Of a stretch of 64,000 bases of DNA, positions 22,385-33,620 are shown piece by piece. Origin of the DNA: Gnetum montanum (Eukaryota > Streptophyta > Gnetopsida > Gnetales > Gnetaceae); NCBI GenBank assembly GCA_015680685.1, contig MNCI01027046.1, positions 1,487,108-1,551,107 on the forward strand, given 5' to 3'. Within the stretch, counting starts at the first letter, position 1, and each line of letters starts with the position of its first letter. The notes beneath the pieces were generated by a model. The model was not told the DNA's origin. It made no database searches and saw only the letters and a program-made list of their open reading frames with translations. The translations under genes and the position numbers were made by a program.

Positions 22385-25005
22385 GGGACCTCTTCGTGAG
22401 GAACTCAAAGTGGAATCTATCTAACAAATTCTACAAGAAGAAGTGCCAATTGAACAATCACAAAGAGGAGAAGTGCCTAGTCTCGTGCCAAGGCTTGAGG
22501 TCACTTTGACTCAAGCCTATCTTGATATCATCAAGTCCTAAGAGATTCAATGATTCATTCTTCAAGAGATCAACTTTAGGCCATTTTTGGAGAAATTTTC
22601 AGAGGATGTCAAGACTCAACTGCGAACCTCTCCCATGTGGTCAATCATCATGTCCAATGGAGAGTGATACATGGGAGAGAGATACCTTTTTTGAAACAAC
22701 TGGAAGCTAGGATCCAGAGTTAAGATCAAGGACATTCAAGTGTCCTATTTGGTAGAAGCTATTACATAGGCACTTGGGTTGCTTGACACTGAAATACAGT
22801 TGGCAGAATTATCCACACAAGGTAACCCTAAGGCCAAGAAGGAGTGGACCATGTTAATATGAGGTCGATGGTAAGGAGTATGGTGCGCATACATTGGTAG
22901 AGCATATTTACTTCAAAATTTTAGCCTATCACCTCAATCCAACGGTGAGGCCAAGCAAGGTAATTACTTTCTCCACCTAAGCATTCGCTGCTTTAAGTAG
23001 AAAGTTCCCCATTAATCTTCAATAATTGCTATACTTGGAGATTGAGAAGCATTTCAAAGAAAATGAATGTGGAAGGAAGACCCTACCTTTTCCATGCCTC
23101 ATCAAGAAACTTTGTAAGAGGGTAGGCATCGTTCGATACTCTAATGATACACTTAGGCATACTCCTTTGGCTACATGATCCAAGATCATGAAAGAGAAGA
23201 TGCTAGAAACAACTTAATTACAGGAGCTGATACCACCACCACCCACTCAGGAAACAACATTGGAGGCCTGCATAACCATGTAACATGTGTAGAAAATCTA
23301 AGAACAGCTCTTGAGTGAACAAGAGTAACAAGAAGGAATGAGTGGGATAGGTCCATCTGTGTATTGGTCAGCAATGAGTCACCTCAACGAGGTGGCTAGA
23401 ATAGTTAGCCAAATTGAGAGGGGTGGTCCCATTTTCTCTTCACAATGAATGTAGCTACCTTTGAGGTCAAATCCTAATGCTCAAGAAGTGACAGTGTCAA
23501 TAGTAACACATTATCTATTCCCAGAAATCTCTAGGAATGCTACCACTTTCTTAGTGCAATTGGAGGAAGGTGAAGAGGCAAATGTCTTGGTGATGTAGCA
23601 CCAAGGGTAGTACACAATAGTAGAATGGTTGCTGACTATTTTGTAGAAGCATTGAATGCACCCATGACATCTATACTAGACATATCTACACTTCAAGATG
23701 TGCAAATGTTTGTATGCATGGTTAGCAGGAAATTGAATGTAGCTTAGCATGAAAAGTTATTGGAACTAGGCAACTGGCTCCAGACATTTTTGATCTTCTA
23801 GAGAACATCACTGCAACCTAGTCAAAGTTGTTAAATGTAGGGGATAGATGTATTATTTTGGAGGAGCAACTAGAAATAACCCAAGAGAAAAATTAATGCC
23901 CAACTTTATGCCCAACTTGTAGATCAAGAAATTCTCAGCCCAAAAGAGACAAGGGATGAAGCTATTAAACAACTTCAAGAATGATTTCAGAAGGCTGAGG
24001 AGGAGGTAATGATGGATATATTTAAATAGTTCATAGTAGAAGCTAAAACATACCCAATCCAAAAGGACTTATATCACATGCACTAAGAGAATGAAGCATT
24101 GACTGCATAGAATCATCGCCTGCAAAATGCTAATGATAAGAAAGATCAAATGCAATAATTCATTAATCAATAGCAAGAGTAGCTTGCTAGGGTAAACACT
24201 GAATTAAGGAAATTGGCCATGGAAAAATACAATCTATTAATGGAGGAGGTACACACCTTACATTAGAAGTCTACCATTGAGATCACCACTTAGAAGAAGA
24301 AAGCCCTCAAATTTGAGAAAGTAAAAAAATCACTATAGAAACTAGGTTGATTTACAGAAGGAAGTAAATGAAAAAAAAAATCTAGATGAAAAAGGAAAAG
24401 ATAAATGAATCCCTCCAGCAACTCCAACAAGGAAGAGAGATGTGGCAGCCCATCCTTGATGGGATCAATGCCTACAACAAAGCAGATACCTACTTAAAGG
24501 AGTTTCAAATCGAGAAGATGATAGAGTACATGGAGTTGGCTAATCTTTGTTATGCAAACCTAGCAATGCTAATTGTTGGATGACCATGGTTAAAATTAGA
24601 GAAATAAGTGGCTAGCTCATATCTCTTATAGGAGGTAGAGTTTAATCACCACAAGGATGCTAAGTAGAAGTTTGAGACTACTAACACTGAACTCAAAGTT
24701 CTCAGAGGATGATTTAGAGATTAACGATCTATTGCTAAGAACCTAGCCAAATGGATGAATAACTACCAAGAGCTGAAGAACATAGTTAGGGCATGCAACA
24801 TCGAATGCAAATATTTCATTGCTTGGTTTGTCAATGCAAAGGAGCTATTTCCAACAATCTCGTGTCCTTGGGATGTGCCTGTTCTAACCCACATTGGGAA
24901 AGCTACATGGATGGTGCATGATCCTAGGAGTAATGAGGAGAAAATAAAAGCATTGCTGGATGCTTTTTGCCTCCCACCTAAAGTTGTAGTAGTAGTAGGA
25001 TAGCT
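22385..25005 (+). pseudogene. post-pol coding remnant of element D
   Basis: Between pol and the 3' LTR, protein-like frames follow one another. 22387-22860 reads MGPLREELKVESI and EINFRPFLEKFSEDVKTQLR. 22870-23230 has YGAHTLVEHIYFKILAYHL and LPFPCLIKKLCKRVGIVRY. A Pro/Gln-rich linker follows, and then a coiled coil from about 23880 to 24420. The block at 24750-25003 is stop-free (MNNYQELKNIVRACN to LLDAFCLPPK). FPCLI-LC resembles a motif of plant 'putative transposon protein' domains, but this is a by-eye impression. It sits where env-like or additional ORFs occur in Athila elements. I see no signal peptide or membrane segment. Many stops show decay. Confidence 0.55.
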
Positions 25006-25323
25006 ACAGCCACCTCAACCACCCATGCTTGAAGCTAGTGACAGCCCCTTGAAGCCTTAGGAACCACCACTACCTGGGATTGTTTGATCTTCTCCAATAG
25101 CTTCACAACATCAAGGAAGGTGCTATCTGATTTTTGAAAAGTTGAGTTATGATCAATTTTGTGTCCTGGGCACCACCATTTTTTGTAATGTGTTGATCTA
25201 TACACTTGGGCACTCCATTTTTTGTCAAGTCAGTCAGCTTTGTTTTGTTTGAGGAAAAGTCAGTTAATAATTCCATATCTTTCCAATTTTATAAAAGAAC
25301 TTGAGGATAATTTTTCATTCAAT

Positions 25324-25333
25324 TGTGGGGGTT
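25324..25333 (+). other. polypurine tract of element D
   Basis: TTGTGGGGGTT immediately precedes the LTR start TGATGAG. The equivalent place in element C reads ATGGGGGTA. This site primes plus-strand DNA synthesis and fixes the following LTR as a 3' LTR. Confidence 0.75.
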
Positions 25334-26267
25334 TGATGAGTCATGTTTTGTCAGTTACATCAATGAAACCTCATTGATGTGGCCTTATCATTTGGGCCTC
25401 GTCAACAAGGCCTAGTTGATGCATCATATCATCCATTGGTGTGGCCCCATCGATGTAGTGCCTATAGTCGGCTATAAATATATGCTTGTAGCCACATTTA
25501 TGGCAAGTAGAGATTGTAGTTGTAGTGGAGCTCTTGCATTTTTTCCATTCAAAACTTAGAGTTTTTCTCTGAGAGCTATAGTAGGAGCCATTGAGTGTAC
25601 AAATCTTTATTTCAGCATTGTTGTACCTGAGCACAATAGTGTTTGCAGCAATAAATATGAGCTTTCTGATAAACCTTGCAGCACTTTGGATAGATTAGCT
25701 ATTTTATTTATGCATTTACTATTTCTAATTATTTATTAAATTTTTTCAATTAGTTATTAATTATTTTCCAATTATTATGTTAATGAATCAATTAAACTAG
25801 ATAAATTATGCACAAAAGTATGACCACTTCAAGCATAACAAGTATTCGCTTGGTAATCCTAGTAGGGTTATTACTTTGTTTACCTAGTAGTGTAGCACTT
25901 GGTCGCCCAGTAGAAGATATGTGGGTTTAGGACATGTACGAAAAGTGAGATCAGATGGTTATGTTAGGATTAGTTAAATGCTAGTTAATTAATTAATTTA
26001 GATTAGTTAATCAAATTTATTTTATCTACATTTGAGCACCAACTTATAAAATGCAAAATGATAAAAACTGGATGCCTCAGTTACACTTAACCATACCAAC
26101 ATACGTCACAAGTGTAATTGGGAAGACAACGATTGACCTTAGGGCTAGATACACTTTTTAAAGGACTAGTGCACCAAAAATGATAAAGTCCACAAAATTC
26201 GACCAGATCACCTGTGAATGCTTTGTCATTTGTATGGTTGGGCATAGGGGTACCTTATCGCTCATCA
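25334..26267 (+). repeat. 3' LTR of element D (934 bp)
   Basis: The LTR starts TGATGAG (25334-25340) and ends CTCATCA (26261-26267). It aligns in reverse orientation with the LTRs at 3122-3918 and 58928-59728, for example the AGGGGTACC word near its right end. A TATA box (GCTATAAATATA) lies at 25471-25482. The U3 tip carries a perfect hairpin with ACATCAATGA and TCATTGATGT arms (25357-25380), unlike the palindromes of other copies. The next bases, 26268-26272 (CATGT), are the expected target duplication. Confidence 0.85.
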
Positions 26268-26470
26268 CATGTTCAACAACTTGTAGTCTATGAAAACTCT
26301 CCATTTTCCTCCTTTCTTTGGTACAATTATGAGTGGACTAATCCACTCACTATCCAAAATGGGATAAATGAATCCCGCCTTAAGTAGTTGTTCAATTTTA
26401 TCTTGAACAAATTACTTTAGCTTTGGATTCAACCTTGTTTGCGACTACCTATTTGGTTTGATGGAAGAGT
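26268..26470 (-). pseudogene. N-terminal RT fragment of element B
   Basis: The minus-strand translation reads AGFIYPILDSEWISPLIIV, PKKGGKWRVFIDYKLLNM and then hits the LTR of D. Element D's RT has the equivalent KLLNMATFEDRF, so the cut falls directly after the conserved LLNM. There are no stops in this fragment. RT palm motifs are lost. Confidence 0.85.
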
Positions 26471-27059
26471 TTACATAAATTGGATGTTGACATATTCATG
26501 GATCTATCCCTATTAGTTCATGATATGATCATGTAAAGGTTGTTGGACATTTATTTACCACTTTCAACAATTTTCTTTTCTATTTTTGAGTAAGGTTGAC
26601 ATTGATAATTATTGGCTTGCCATTGTTAAGAAAAGTGTATTCTAGATTGGCCAACAAAGCCTTGAGCTCCCTCCAATCCATCTTAGTTTGTGCATGGGGG
26701 AGTTATCTATGGATCTACTTCATTTCATTCATATTATCAATGTAAGCACTTGTGAGGCTTTGTGTTGGTTCCATGTATTTTTTTTGAATTTGCTCCAATA
26801 TCTATTGTTAGCCATTGGGTACCTTACTATTTTTTGGTTGTTGTATATAGGCACTTTTGAATATTGGATGCCCAGACACATTGATTGCATGTTGTGATGG
26901 ATGCGCTTTTCATGGCCCTATATCTTTTACATGCAATGGCACCATGTGTCACTATGTACAATGCATAGAACTCACGTGTTCTCTATCCTTTCAAATTCAT
27001 TTTTTCTTGGATATTTTCAAAGAAATATCTCTAATCTCCATTGTGGCATTAATTGTACT

Positions 27060-27380
27060 AAGCTAAGCCCTTCCCATGATAATATGAAAGTCCCCCTTAC
27101 AATTATCTACATTGATCACTAGGAAATCTACTGGATAAGACCACCCATAAATGGTGGTCATAATGTTCTCCATTAATCCCAAAGGGACAATGATGGATTG
27201 ATCTACAACCTCTAATTTGATGTTACATTTTTTTAGTGGTGGCACATTTCAGATCGTATACATTTCTTGAGAAATCAAATTTACTTGAGAACATGAGTCT
27301 AGTAGAGCCTTGAACAGATCATTTCCTATAATTGCAAATAGATAAGGGTAGTCCTAGGATTAAATTGCTTCATGGGAAGG
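27060..27380 (-). pseudogene. protease region of element B
   Basis: The minus strand at 27063-27245 encodes CNIKLEVVDQSIIVPLGLME and later VDFLVINVDNCKGDFHIIMG, matching the protease-flanking segments of elements A (1-200) and C (62.2-62.4 kb). Just upstream (27250-27310) the counterpart of the DSG loop reads as a degraded LDS-CSQVN segment. It is nonfunctional. Confidence 0.6.
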
Positions 27381-28079
27381 TGACCTACCTTTATGCAATT
27401 AATAACCTTATGGATCAACATAATAGTATGGATGTTAGAGAGGGTTTGGTTTGATGGAGGCTTGAGGGTAGTTTCAAAAATAGGAGAAGTAGGGTTAATA
27501 GCCAAAGGTGCATGTAAGGGTTTTTATGAACTATTGGTTCTAAAGAGACCCCTCTTTCAAGGCTTTTACTCAGAACTACTCAAATGGATATCCTATTTTA
27601 AGTTAACTACCCTCATGATATTTCTTTGATGTGGCCTTGGTGGAATTTCTACCTGCATGGGTGGAGAAAGTAGCAAGGGAGTGATGTTAGACAATGCAAA
27701 GTTAGGTGATGGATATGGAATAGAATAATTAAAAGAAGACTCATTTCTTAAAGTAGGCATTCAATAATATTTAGGAGGGTAATAATGATGTGAGAAAGGA
27801 GTGTGGCTTATAGAGTCATAAGGAGATACATGTTACTAGACATAATATCCATAGGGATCTAGCTATTGGTAAGGATACTACTATCATGGTGGTGGTATCC
27901 CCCATGACTGTGGGTTTTTCCATTGATGATATTGATATTGAGGCTAAGGTGGCACTCCACTTGGATAATACTATATTTGGTGGAGTTGTATATAATTTCC
28001 TTATGGATAAGGAAATCTCTTGGGGTGACTGCCCTTTTGCAAATTTTGGATTTTTAGGCATACACCCCAAATTCTTGGA

Positions 28080-29500
28080 GATGTAACAACATTAGACAAC
28101 ATCCTTTGAAATGTTCATATTGGAAAATATTACATCCATCATCATCTATTTATGAATATGCAACCTCATCAACCATTGTAGCCTTACCTTTTTATTGATA
28201 ATAAGCCTTTTCTGTATCTTTTCTTCTCCTTCTCTCTAGATTGCTACTTTCCTACTCTACTTTCTACTCTAAACTTTAAAAGCAGTTTAGAACTTCTCAT
28301 CTAAGGAGTTTCACATTTTGTCTACCTTAACTAATATTTTAGTGACATATTTTTGGATTGCCAAGGTTTGCTTCTATACCACTTCATCTAGCAGTGCTTC
28401 CTCCTTTGAATCACAGAAACATATCTCCCTCTTACTAATGGAGGAGTCCTTGTTATACTCTTTTGTACTTTCATGTTTTTTCAACTCCCCTTCTTCTTTT
28501 GCCACTTGTTTGATAAACCTTTGGATTTAGTGAGCTTGCATTTTAGAAAGTCTTCCTTGGGCATAGACCCCAAGAGTTTTCCGTGTTTTGCTTTAGATCC
28601 TATCTATGATATGGTGAAGTTGCTCCCTTTAATAGAATCCATGACCTGGGCATTAGTGCAAGAGAGAGTAGTACTTGCCAAAGCCTCATCTAAGGACTTA
28701 TGATTTCCTTGATTTCATTCTTATATATGTTTCCTCAAATTAAACACTCTAGAGTCATCTTGTACTTGTCATTAAATAATTCTAGCATTGTACTTCATCT
28801 ATGAATGGATTCTGGCTCTATAGATTGATACCAATATTTTTCTTTTTTGACAAGTATCCTTGAGAATAATTTTAGTTTTTTCCATTCATTCCCAATGTTT
28901 TGTAAGGCACAAGCATCATGGAAAGCTTGTAGATGATATTTTGGATCAGTGTTATATCCTCCAAATTTGGGAATATTGTTCATGTCCAACCTTGTGATCC
29001 TGCTATCCTTTTAAAGCCTAGTAGTGATCCTGATTGCTTTTAAAACATTCAACATGTTTCTAGTGGTCAACAATGGTTCATCATCATTATCATGTCCACA
29101 GTGGTCATTATTATGACCATGCCTTCTATGGTGTGTTCTATTGTGCCTTCTTTCTTAGTGATACTTTTGTTTCTCTTTGTGTTGACTCCCATCCTAGTTC
29201 CTATCATCACAATGGGACCTCCTATCATCTCCATCTCAATCCTGATCACCCTTGTCCCTATCTTTGCCATGACTCCTTTTGTTAGAATTTGATGATGAGG
29301 AGGATGGTGAAGTTGAAGCACTAGGAGAATAATACCTTCTAGTCCTTCTCTTTTGGACTTTTGCCTGATCCTTCTTCTTATCTTTATCTGTCTCTTTATC
29401 ATTTTCTTTATCCTTGAATGAATGACTATGAAACTTGTCTTCTAAGGTTCTTTGACCTTTGGACTCCATCCTTCTTTCATCAAAGTCCTCCAAGGTTGAT
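28080..29500 (-). pseudogene. gag region of element B
   Basis: The segment at 28795-28989 encodes MDMNNIPKFGGYNTDPKYHL, HDACALQNIGNEWKKLKLF, nearly the same as in element A. Upstream, 29067-29493 is a strongly basic and Ser-rich tract (for example KRRTRRYYSPSASTSPSSSS) typical of the N-terminal or linker part of this gag. The zinc-knuckle equivalent near 28.1 kb is degraded. Frames alternate and stops are frequent, so the gene is dead. Confidence 0.65.
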
Positions 29501-30003
29501 TACAACCATTGGTGAAGGGTGTCCTCCTTAAAGAAAGAAGGAGAATCCTCATCCTCTTTATGTGGCTATAAGAAAAATGGTGATGGGATTCGTTTATCCT
29601 TAGAGGTTTTATAATAGGCCTTCAAGCATTTATCTTTCTAAAGCTATGCTTCTATAGGTTGGTAGTCTTAGAGATTTTATTTGTTGTTTCATAATTAGGC
29701 CTTATTGTTTCAATGCTTAGTCTCATGATTTGGGTCATGAGCATGGCGGGAATGGATCGATTAGGAGGTAACACAATGCTACCATCCATATCTCTCCACT
29801 ATAACTGCTGATCCTAGTGGAGGATGCAGGTGAAATCTAGATAATAAGGGTATAGATGAGCATAGACTACCTTTAGCTACTGAGGCTTCACTAGCAGTCT
29901 TCTACATCCTCTCTTGTTGCCTATTGGATTTGTTTCCATGTAGTGGAGATTCATTCTTGTGAGCAAAAGCCATTTCAATAATGTGTTTTAAGTGTACCTT
30001 GAG

Positions 30004-30004
<1 letters not shown>

Positions 30005-30045
<41 letters not shown>

Positions 30046-30047
30046 TG
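30005..30047. repeat. (AAT)n/(ATT)n inverted microsatellite
   Basis: A run of AAT repeats switches to ATT repeats, making a self-complementary tract of about 43 bp inside the gag leader of element B. Confidence 0.8.
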
Positions 30048-30131
30048 AGTGGTCTCTTATTGGGTTTTCCTTACAATGATTATATAAAAATTTACTAGTT
30101 AATAATATTTAGCACACTTAGCTAAACTAAG

Positions 30132-30149
30132 TCCTCAACAATAGTGCTA
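30132..30149 (-). other. degenerate primer binding site of element B
   Basis: On the minus strand, TAGCACTATTGTTGAGGA follows the LTR at the same spacing as TGGCACCGTTGCCAGGGA in element A. The differences are mostly transitions. Confidence 0.55.
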
Positions 30150-30150
30150 A

Positions 30151-31018
30151 TGATGTGCTGCAAGTATCCCCTATGCCCAATCATATGAATCACAAATGTT
30201 TACTAGCGAACCTATAAAATTTTGTACACTTAGTTACCTAAGTGGCTGATATTCCTAAATAGTGAATCATGGAGTTGCAAATCATTATCATCTTAACCCA
30301 CACTTATGTCTAGCTGTATGTATGATTAAGGCATAAGATGTGTATTTTTATAATTATTTTTATTATATATTCTCCTAATTACTTAACGATAAAGTGAGAT
30401 TTTAATGATTAAATTGAATAACAAATTCCTAAGTTAGCTAACCTAATTTGAAGCAACTATTTCCACTTGTCGTACACATCCTAAACTTATACTAACACTA
30501 CTATGTTATCAAGTATATACTATTGGGCATACCAAGTATCTACTATTGGGATTACCATATGTTAGTACACTATGCTTGAAGTGGTCATAATCACATGCTT
30601 ATGATTAGTTGTATTAATTAACTAAGAACATGGAAGTAAATTGCATATAAAGTAAAGTATTGAAAGGAAATAGTAAACTATTCCAAGTTTTTCAATGGAT
30701 GTAGAAAATCTCAATTTTATTGTCGATCATGCCAATGTGTCTAGGTACATGAAAATTTGAATAAAACTCCATACAATCTCATATATCTACATTGCAGGTA
30801 CTCAAGGGAAAATATTCTATCTCTAGAATGAGGAAATTATAAGAATTTGGCTACCTCTACGACTAAAATGTGTCACAAATATAAGGGGTGCACACATTTA
30901 TATAGGTAATTATTGCATCAATGTTGACATATTTGAATCAATGCATCCTACCATGCATCGACGGGAATACGTTGATGGATATGCGTAAATGTGGCCTATC
31001 TTGTTGATGTTTCATCAG
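30151..31018 (-). repeat. 5' LTR of element B (about 868 bp)
   Basis: The LTR begins TGATGTG (30151, degraded from TGATGAG) and ends TTTCATCA (31011-31018). It aligns with LTR A over the ATGCCCAATCATATGAATC, TTCCACTTGTCGTACACATC and TTACCATATG words. A minus-strand TATA-like TATATAAATG lies at about 30895-30905. The U3 tip contains two ATGCAT palindromes (about 30943-30960) and a short TGATG/CATCA hairpin at the end. Confidence 0.75.
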
Positions 31019-31360
31019 TAGTATTCCAACTCTCATTGAAAATAGAGTAAGCAAAGTGTGCTTGGAAAGGGTTCATTGACTACCTTGCATTAATGTTCCC
31101 TTTGTGTTAGCATAGGAGAAATGATGCACCGTAATTATAGGGCTAGTTTGGCCCTTTACTTTCTTGTCACATCTGGAGTGATTCTAGAAATGCTAAGGTA
31201 CACTAAAAAACCTTTGTTGATGCCTAGGCATTAGTGAACCTTTGCTGTTATGTTGTGAAAACTATAAATATCTAGGATGTGCTCTCACATGAAATAACTT
31301 CATGAATAGCATTTCTATTTAACTTTTGACATTCAGTTTTGTGTGAAGATCTCTTCTTTC
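31019..31360. other. non-coding, possible truncated LTR
   Basis: The stretch has a plus-strand CTATAAATATC TATA-like word at about 31263 and no open reading frame. It stops abruptly where the 3'-UTR copy of element F begins at 31361. Its identity is unknown. Confidence 0.3.
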
Positions 31361-32236
31361 TATTAGGTCATCCTAACACCATTGGAAAATAATGTAGGTA
31401 TAATATAACTTACTATTACTATAATATAATGCTATAAAATCAACTTAATATTCTATAAATACTATAACTCTTTCTGATTGATTCCAAGGTTTCAGTTTAT
31501 TTGTTATGTTTGATTATGGAGCATTTGATTTATACAAACTTATCATGTTATCATCATGATCATGTGAGTGTAGGATATGTGATGTTGGAGAGTGGTTAGT
31601 CATAATTACTAGGTGACCTTGGAAAATTATATCCTTTCCTCTCATAAGCTGAAGCCCTCAGGTATGATGATCCATGGCTATACTGTGAACAATGGGGTGA
31701 AGTGTGTTCATTTCTACTTGAGAACCCTTAGCCACCTAGGAGACCTGCTATGATGCCACCAATCAAAGGCACATACACGAGGGTTGAACTGCACCATGGG
31801 CAAAGTTTCCAAAAGGACNNNNNNNNNNNNNNNNNNNNNNNNNNNNNNNNNNNNNNNNNNNNNNNNNNNNNNNNNNNNNNNNNNNNNNNNNNNNNNNNNN
31901 NNNNNNNNNNNNNNNNNNNNNNNNNNNNNNNNNNNNNNNNNNNNNNNNNNNNNNNNNNNNNNNNNNNNNNNNNNNNNNNNNNNNNNNNNNNNNNNNNNNN
32001 NNNNNNNNNNNNNNNNNNTAATAAATTATATATTTAGATTTTAATGGTTGTTTGGATGGCCTATGTCGGTGTCTCTTTCGATTATTTGGTTATTTTGATC
32101 ATGTTTAGAACATTATAGTTTACTTTCAAGTTTGCATTTCTTGTTTCATGTTGTTTTTGTTTCCCCACCATTTGCATTTTCATTCAAAATTTTTTAGTTC
32201 TTGCACTTGCATGTAATCTGTAGTTTGGGGGCTAAG
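31361..32236 (+). repeat. extra copy of element F 3' UTR upstream of its 5' LTR
   Basis: The sequence is almost identical to 35099-36213, the stretch in front of the 3' LTR of F, including the polypurine tract TTTGGGGGCTAAG next to the LTR. A normal element has unrelated flanking DNA in this place. Its presence means that the LTR at 32237 is also the 3' LTR of a second, left-truncated copy, so the element is tandem. A 200-N gap lies inside. Confidence 0.85.
31819..32018. other. assembly gap of 200 N
   Basis: Exactly 200 N interrupt the 3'-UTR copy. In the complete copy the matching interval is 35557-35995, so about 439 bp of (A/T)-rich sequence is probably missing rather than 200. Protein frames drawn across the gap are artefacts. 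Confidence 0.95.
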
Positions 32237-33595
32237 TGTTGAGGCCAACCTCACCCATGCTAGGCATAGGGCCTTGTTTGAACGAGTACAATTTTTCAAA
32301 AAAATAAAAATAAAATAATAATAATAATACATGGCCAAGGCAGTTGGCAGTTTAGGGTTAGGGTTTTCCCTCGTAGGGCAGTTATAAAGAGGGGAGCCCA
32401 GCTATCTTTGATGGCCATCGGGGATTGCTGGTCGGGGGCTGAATCTGTATTTTTGCCTTCAAATCAGTACTATTTTTCTACAGCATTGGATCTTGACCCC
32501 CTTCAAATAATCATCATTTTATTTCATTTTCTATTATCATTTCTTTTTCATTTTTTTTTCAAAACTCTTCCTAATCTACATATTCCCTTTTGTATGTGTG
32601 ATTTAGGTTTCATTGATTTTTGTAAGTCTCTGTGCTCAGCAATTTTAGGCTTTCTTTTATACACTCGTATCCTCGACTAAACCCATTGACGCCCTAGCTT
32701 CCTTTCTCATCCGATAATTTTCCTTTAATGCTTATAGTAGGAACCAGCTTATATCTAAATATATTTTTCTCCTATGTTCGGAAGAAATTGTTTATCGGAT
32801 TCCTAGAGCTGCCACATTTCTCTGTTTAGCCTTTTGGCCTTTTCTAGTATTGTTTATATGCTTTTTTTCTTTTTCTACGAATTTTACATATCTTTGTTTC
32901 CTCACTATTTTATGTGCACTGGAGCTTTTTAGTTCTTTGCTTATCATCTTGGATTTCGGGGTTTCTCTGAGGACGATTAGGGGCAAAGGTGAGCATCTCT
33001 CTCTCTCTCTTCCTACACGGTCCTCCTCATGTGGCAACGGTGGATAGCAGATGGCAAGTGACAGGCGTAGGAGCGCAGCACATCTGGCGAAGTGCACGGT
33101 AGCGACGGCTAGTTACACATGGCAGTCTGGTGCACGTCAACAGGGGTATCCACAACGGCCTTGTGAGCATCGTAGGTGGCGATCATTTGGTAGCAACGAA
33201 CTCCTTTGAACTGCAGCGAGCAGTCCTATTATCTCCCTTGCAAGTAGTTGCTGTAGTAGACAAATCTGTCTCTGCCACAAAGGCAACAATAGCGGCAGCA
33301 ACCGCATACTAAAAGCACCTTTTGAACTTTTGAATTGTTTATTGTCCTGGAAATTGCACAAATTATTTTAAGTTTCCAATATTAAATTAAATTTAAGTTT
33401 TTAATATTAAATTTAATTTAATTTTTAAATATTTTTCTTAAAAATAATATTATTATTATTGTTTTGTCCCATAGCCCTTTCCAGTTGAGACTATTCCCGA
33501 GTTTCCGTACCCATACGAGAGGCGCCCTAGGCAATAGTCTCCTAAAACAAGTTTTCATAGGTGTTGGCAGCGTGTCCAAAATTTACGCATCAACA
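32237..33595 (+). repeat. 5' LTR of element F (1359 bp)
   Basis: It starts TGTTGAGG and ends CATCAACA, a TGTTGA/TCAACA terminal inverted repeat, and is paired with 36214-37545. A promoter TATA (TTATAAAGAGG) lies at 32382-32391, preceded by a telomere-like GTTTAGGGTTAGGGTTTT motif (32350-32367). The 3' LTR lacks a short AT-rich piece present here at about 33390-33430. An apparent 90-codon frame at 32408 is present in both LTRs and is not considered a gene. Confidence 0.88.
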
Positions 33596-33601
33596 CCTTT
33601 T

Positions 33602-33620
33602 TGGCACTAGAAGGAGGGCA
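33602..33620 (+). other. primer binding site of element F
   Basis: Six bases after the LTR end the sequence reads TGGCACTAGAAGGAGGG. The same TGGCACTAGAAGGA follows the 5' LTR of the unrelated element G on the minus strand (about 46905-46890), which supports its role as a tRNA primer site. I did not identify the tRNA. Confidence 0.65.

Larger units (their letters stand above)
18326..26267 (+). mobile_element. Athila-like LTR retrotransposon D, lacking gag
   Basis: This plus-strand element has protease-region sequence (from 18326), RT, RNase H, integrase ends, a long post-pol region, a polypurine tract and a 3' LTR at 25334-26267. No gag or plus-oriented 5' LTR is present; an LTR in the opposite orientation abuts the left end. 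The internal sequence matches minus-strand elements A, B and C. The candidate target duplication next to the 3' LTR is CATGT (26268-26272), but its partner was not found. The right LTR end cuts cleanly into element B. Confidence 0.85.
26268..31018 (-). mobile_element. Athila-like retrotransposon B, truncated in RT by element D
   Basis: The minus-strand order is 5' LTR (30151-31018), degenerate PBS, gag, protease and the beginning of RT. The RT breaks off exactly at the right end of D's LTR (26267/26268). The internal parts match A and C. The remainder of RT, integrase and the 3' LTR were not found on the far side of D, so a later rearrangement or deletion removed them. B is therefore older than D's arrival at this junction. 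Confidence 0.8.

Noticed and set aside
31750-32044. Frames spanning the N run
   Set aside because: They consist mostly of unknown bases in an assembly gap.
32408-32680. 90-codon frame repeated at 36385-36657
   Set aside because: It lies inside both LTRs of element F, downstream of the TATA box, and its sequence is low complexity with no known domain. Repetition reflects the LTR pair, not selection.
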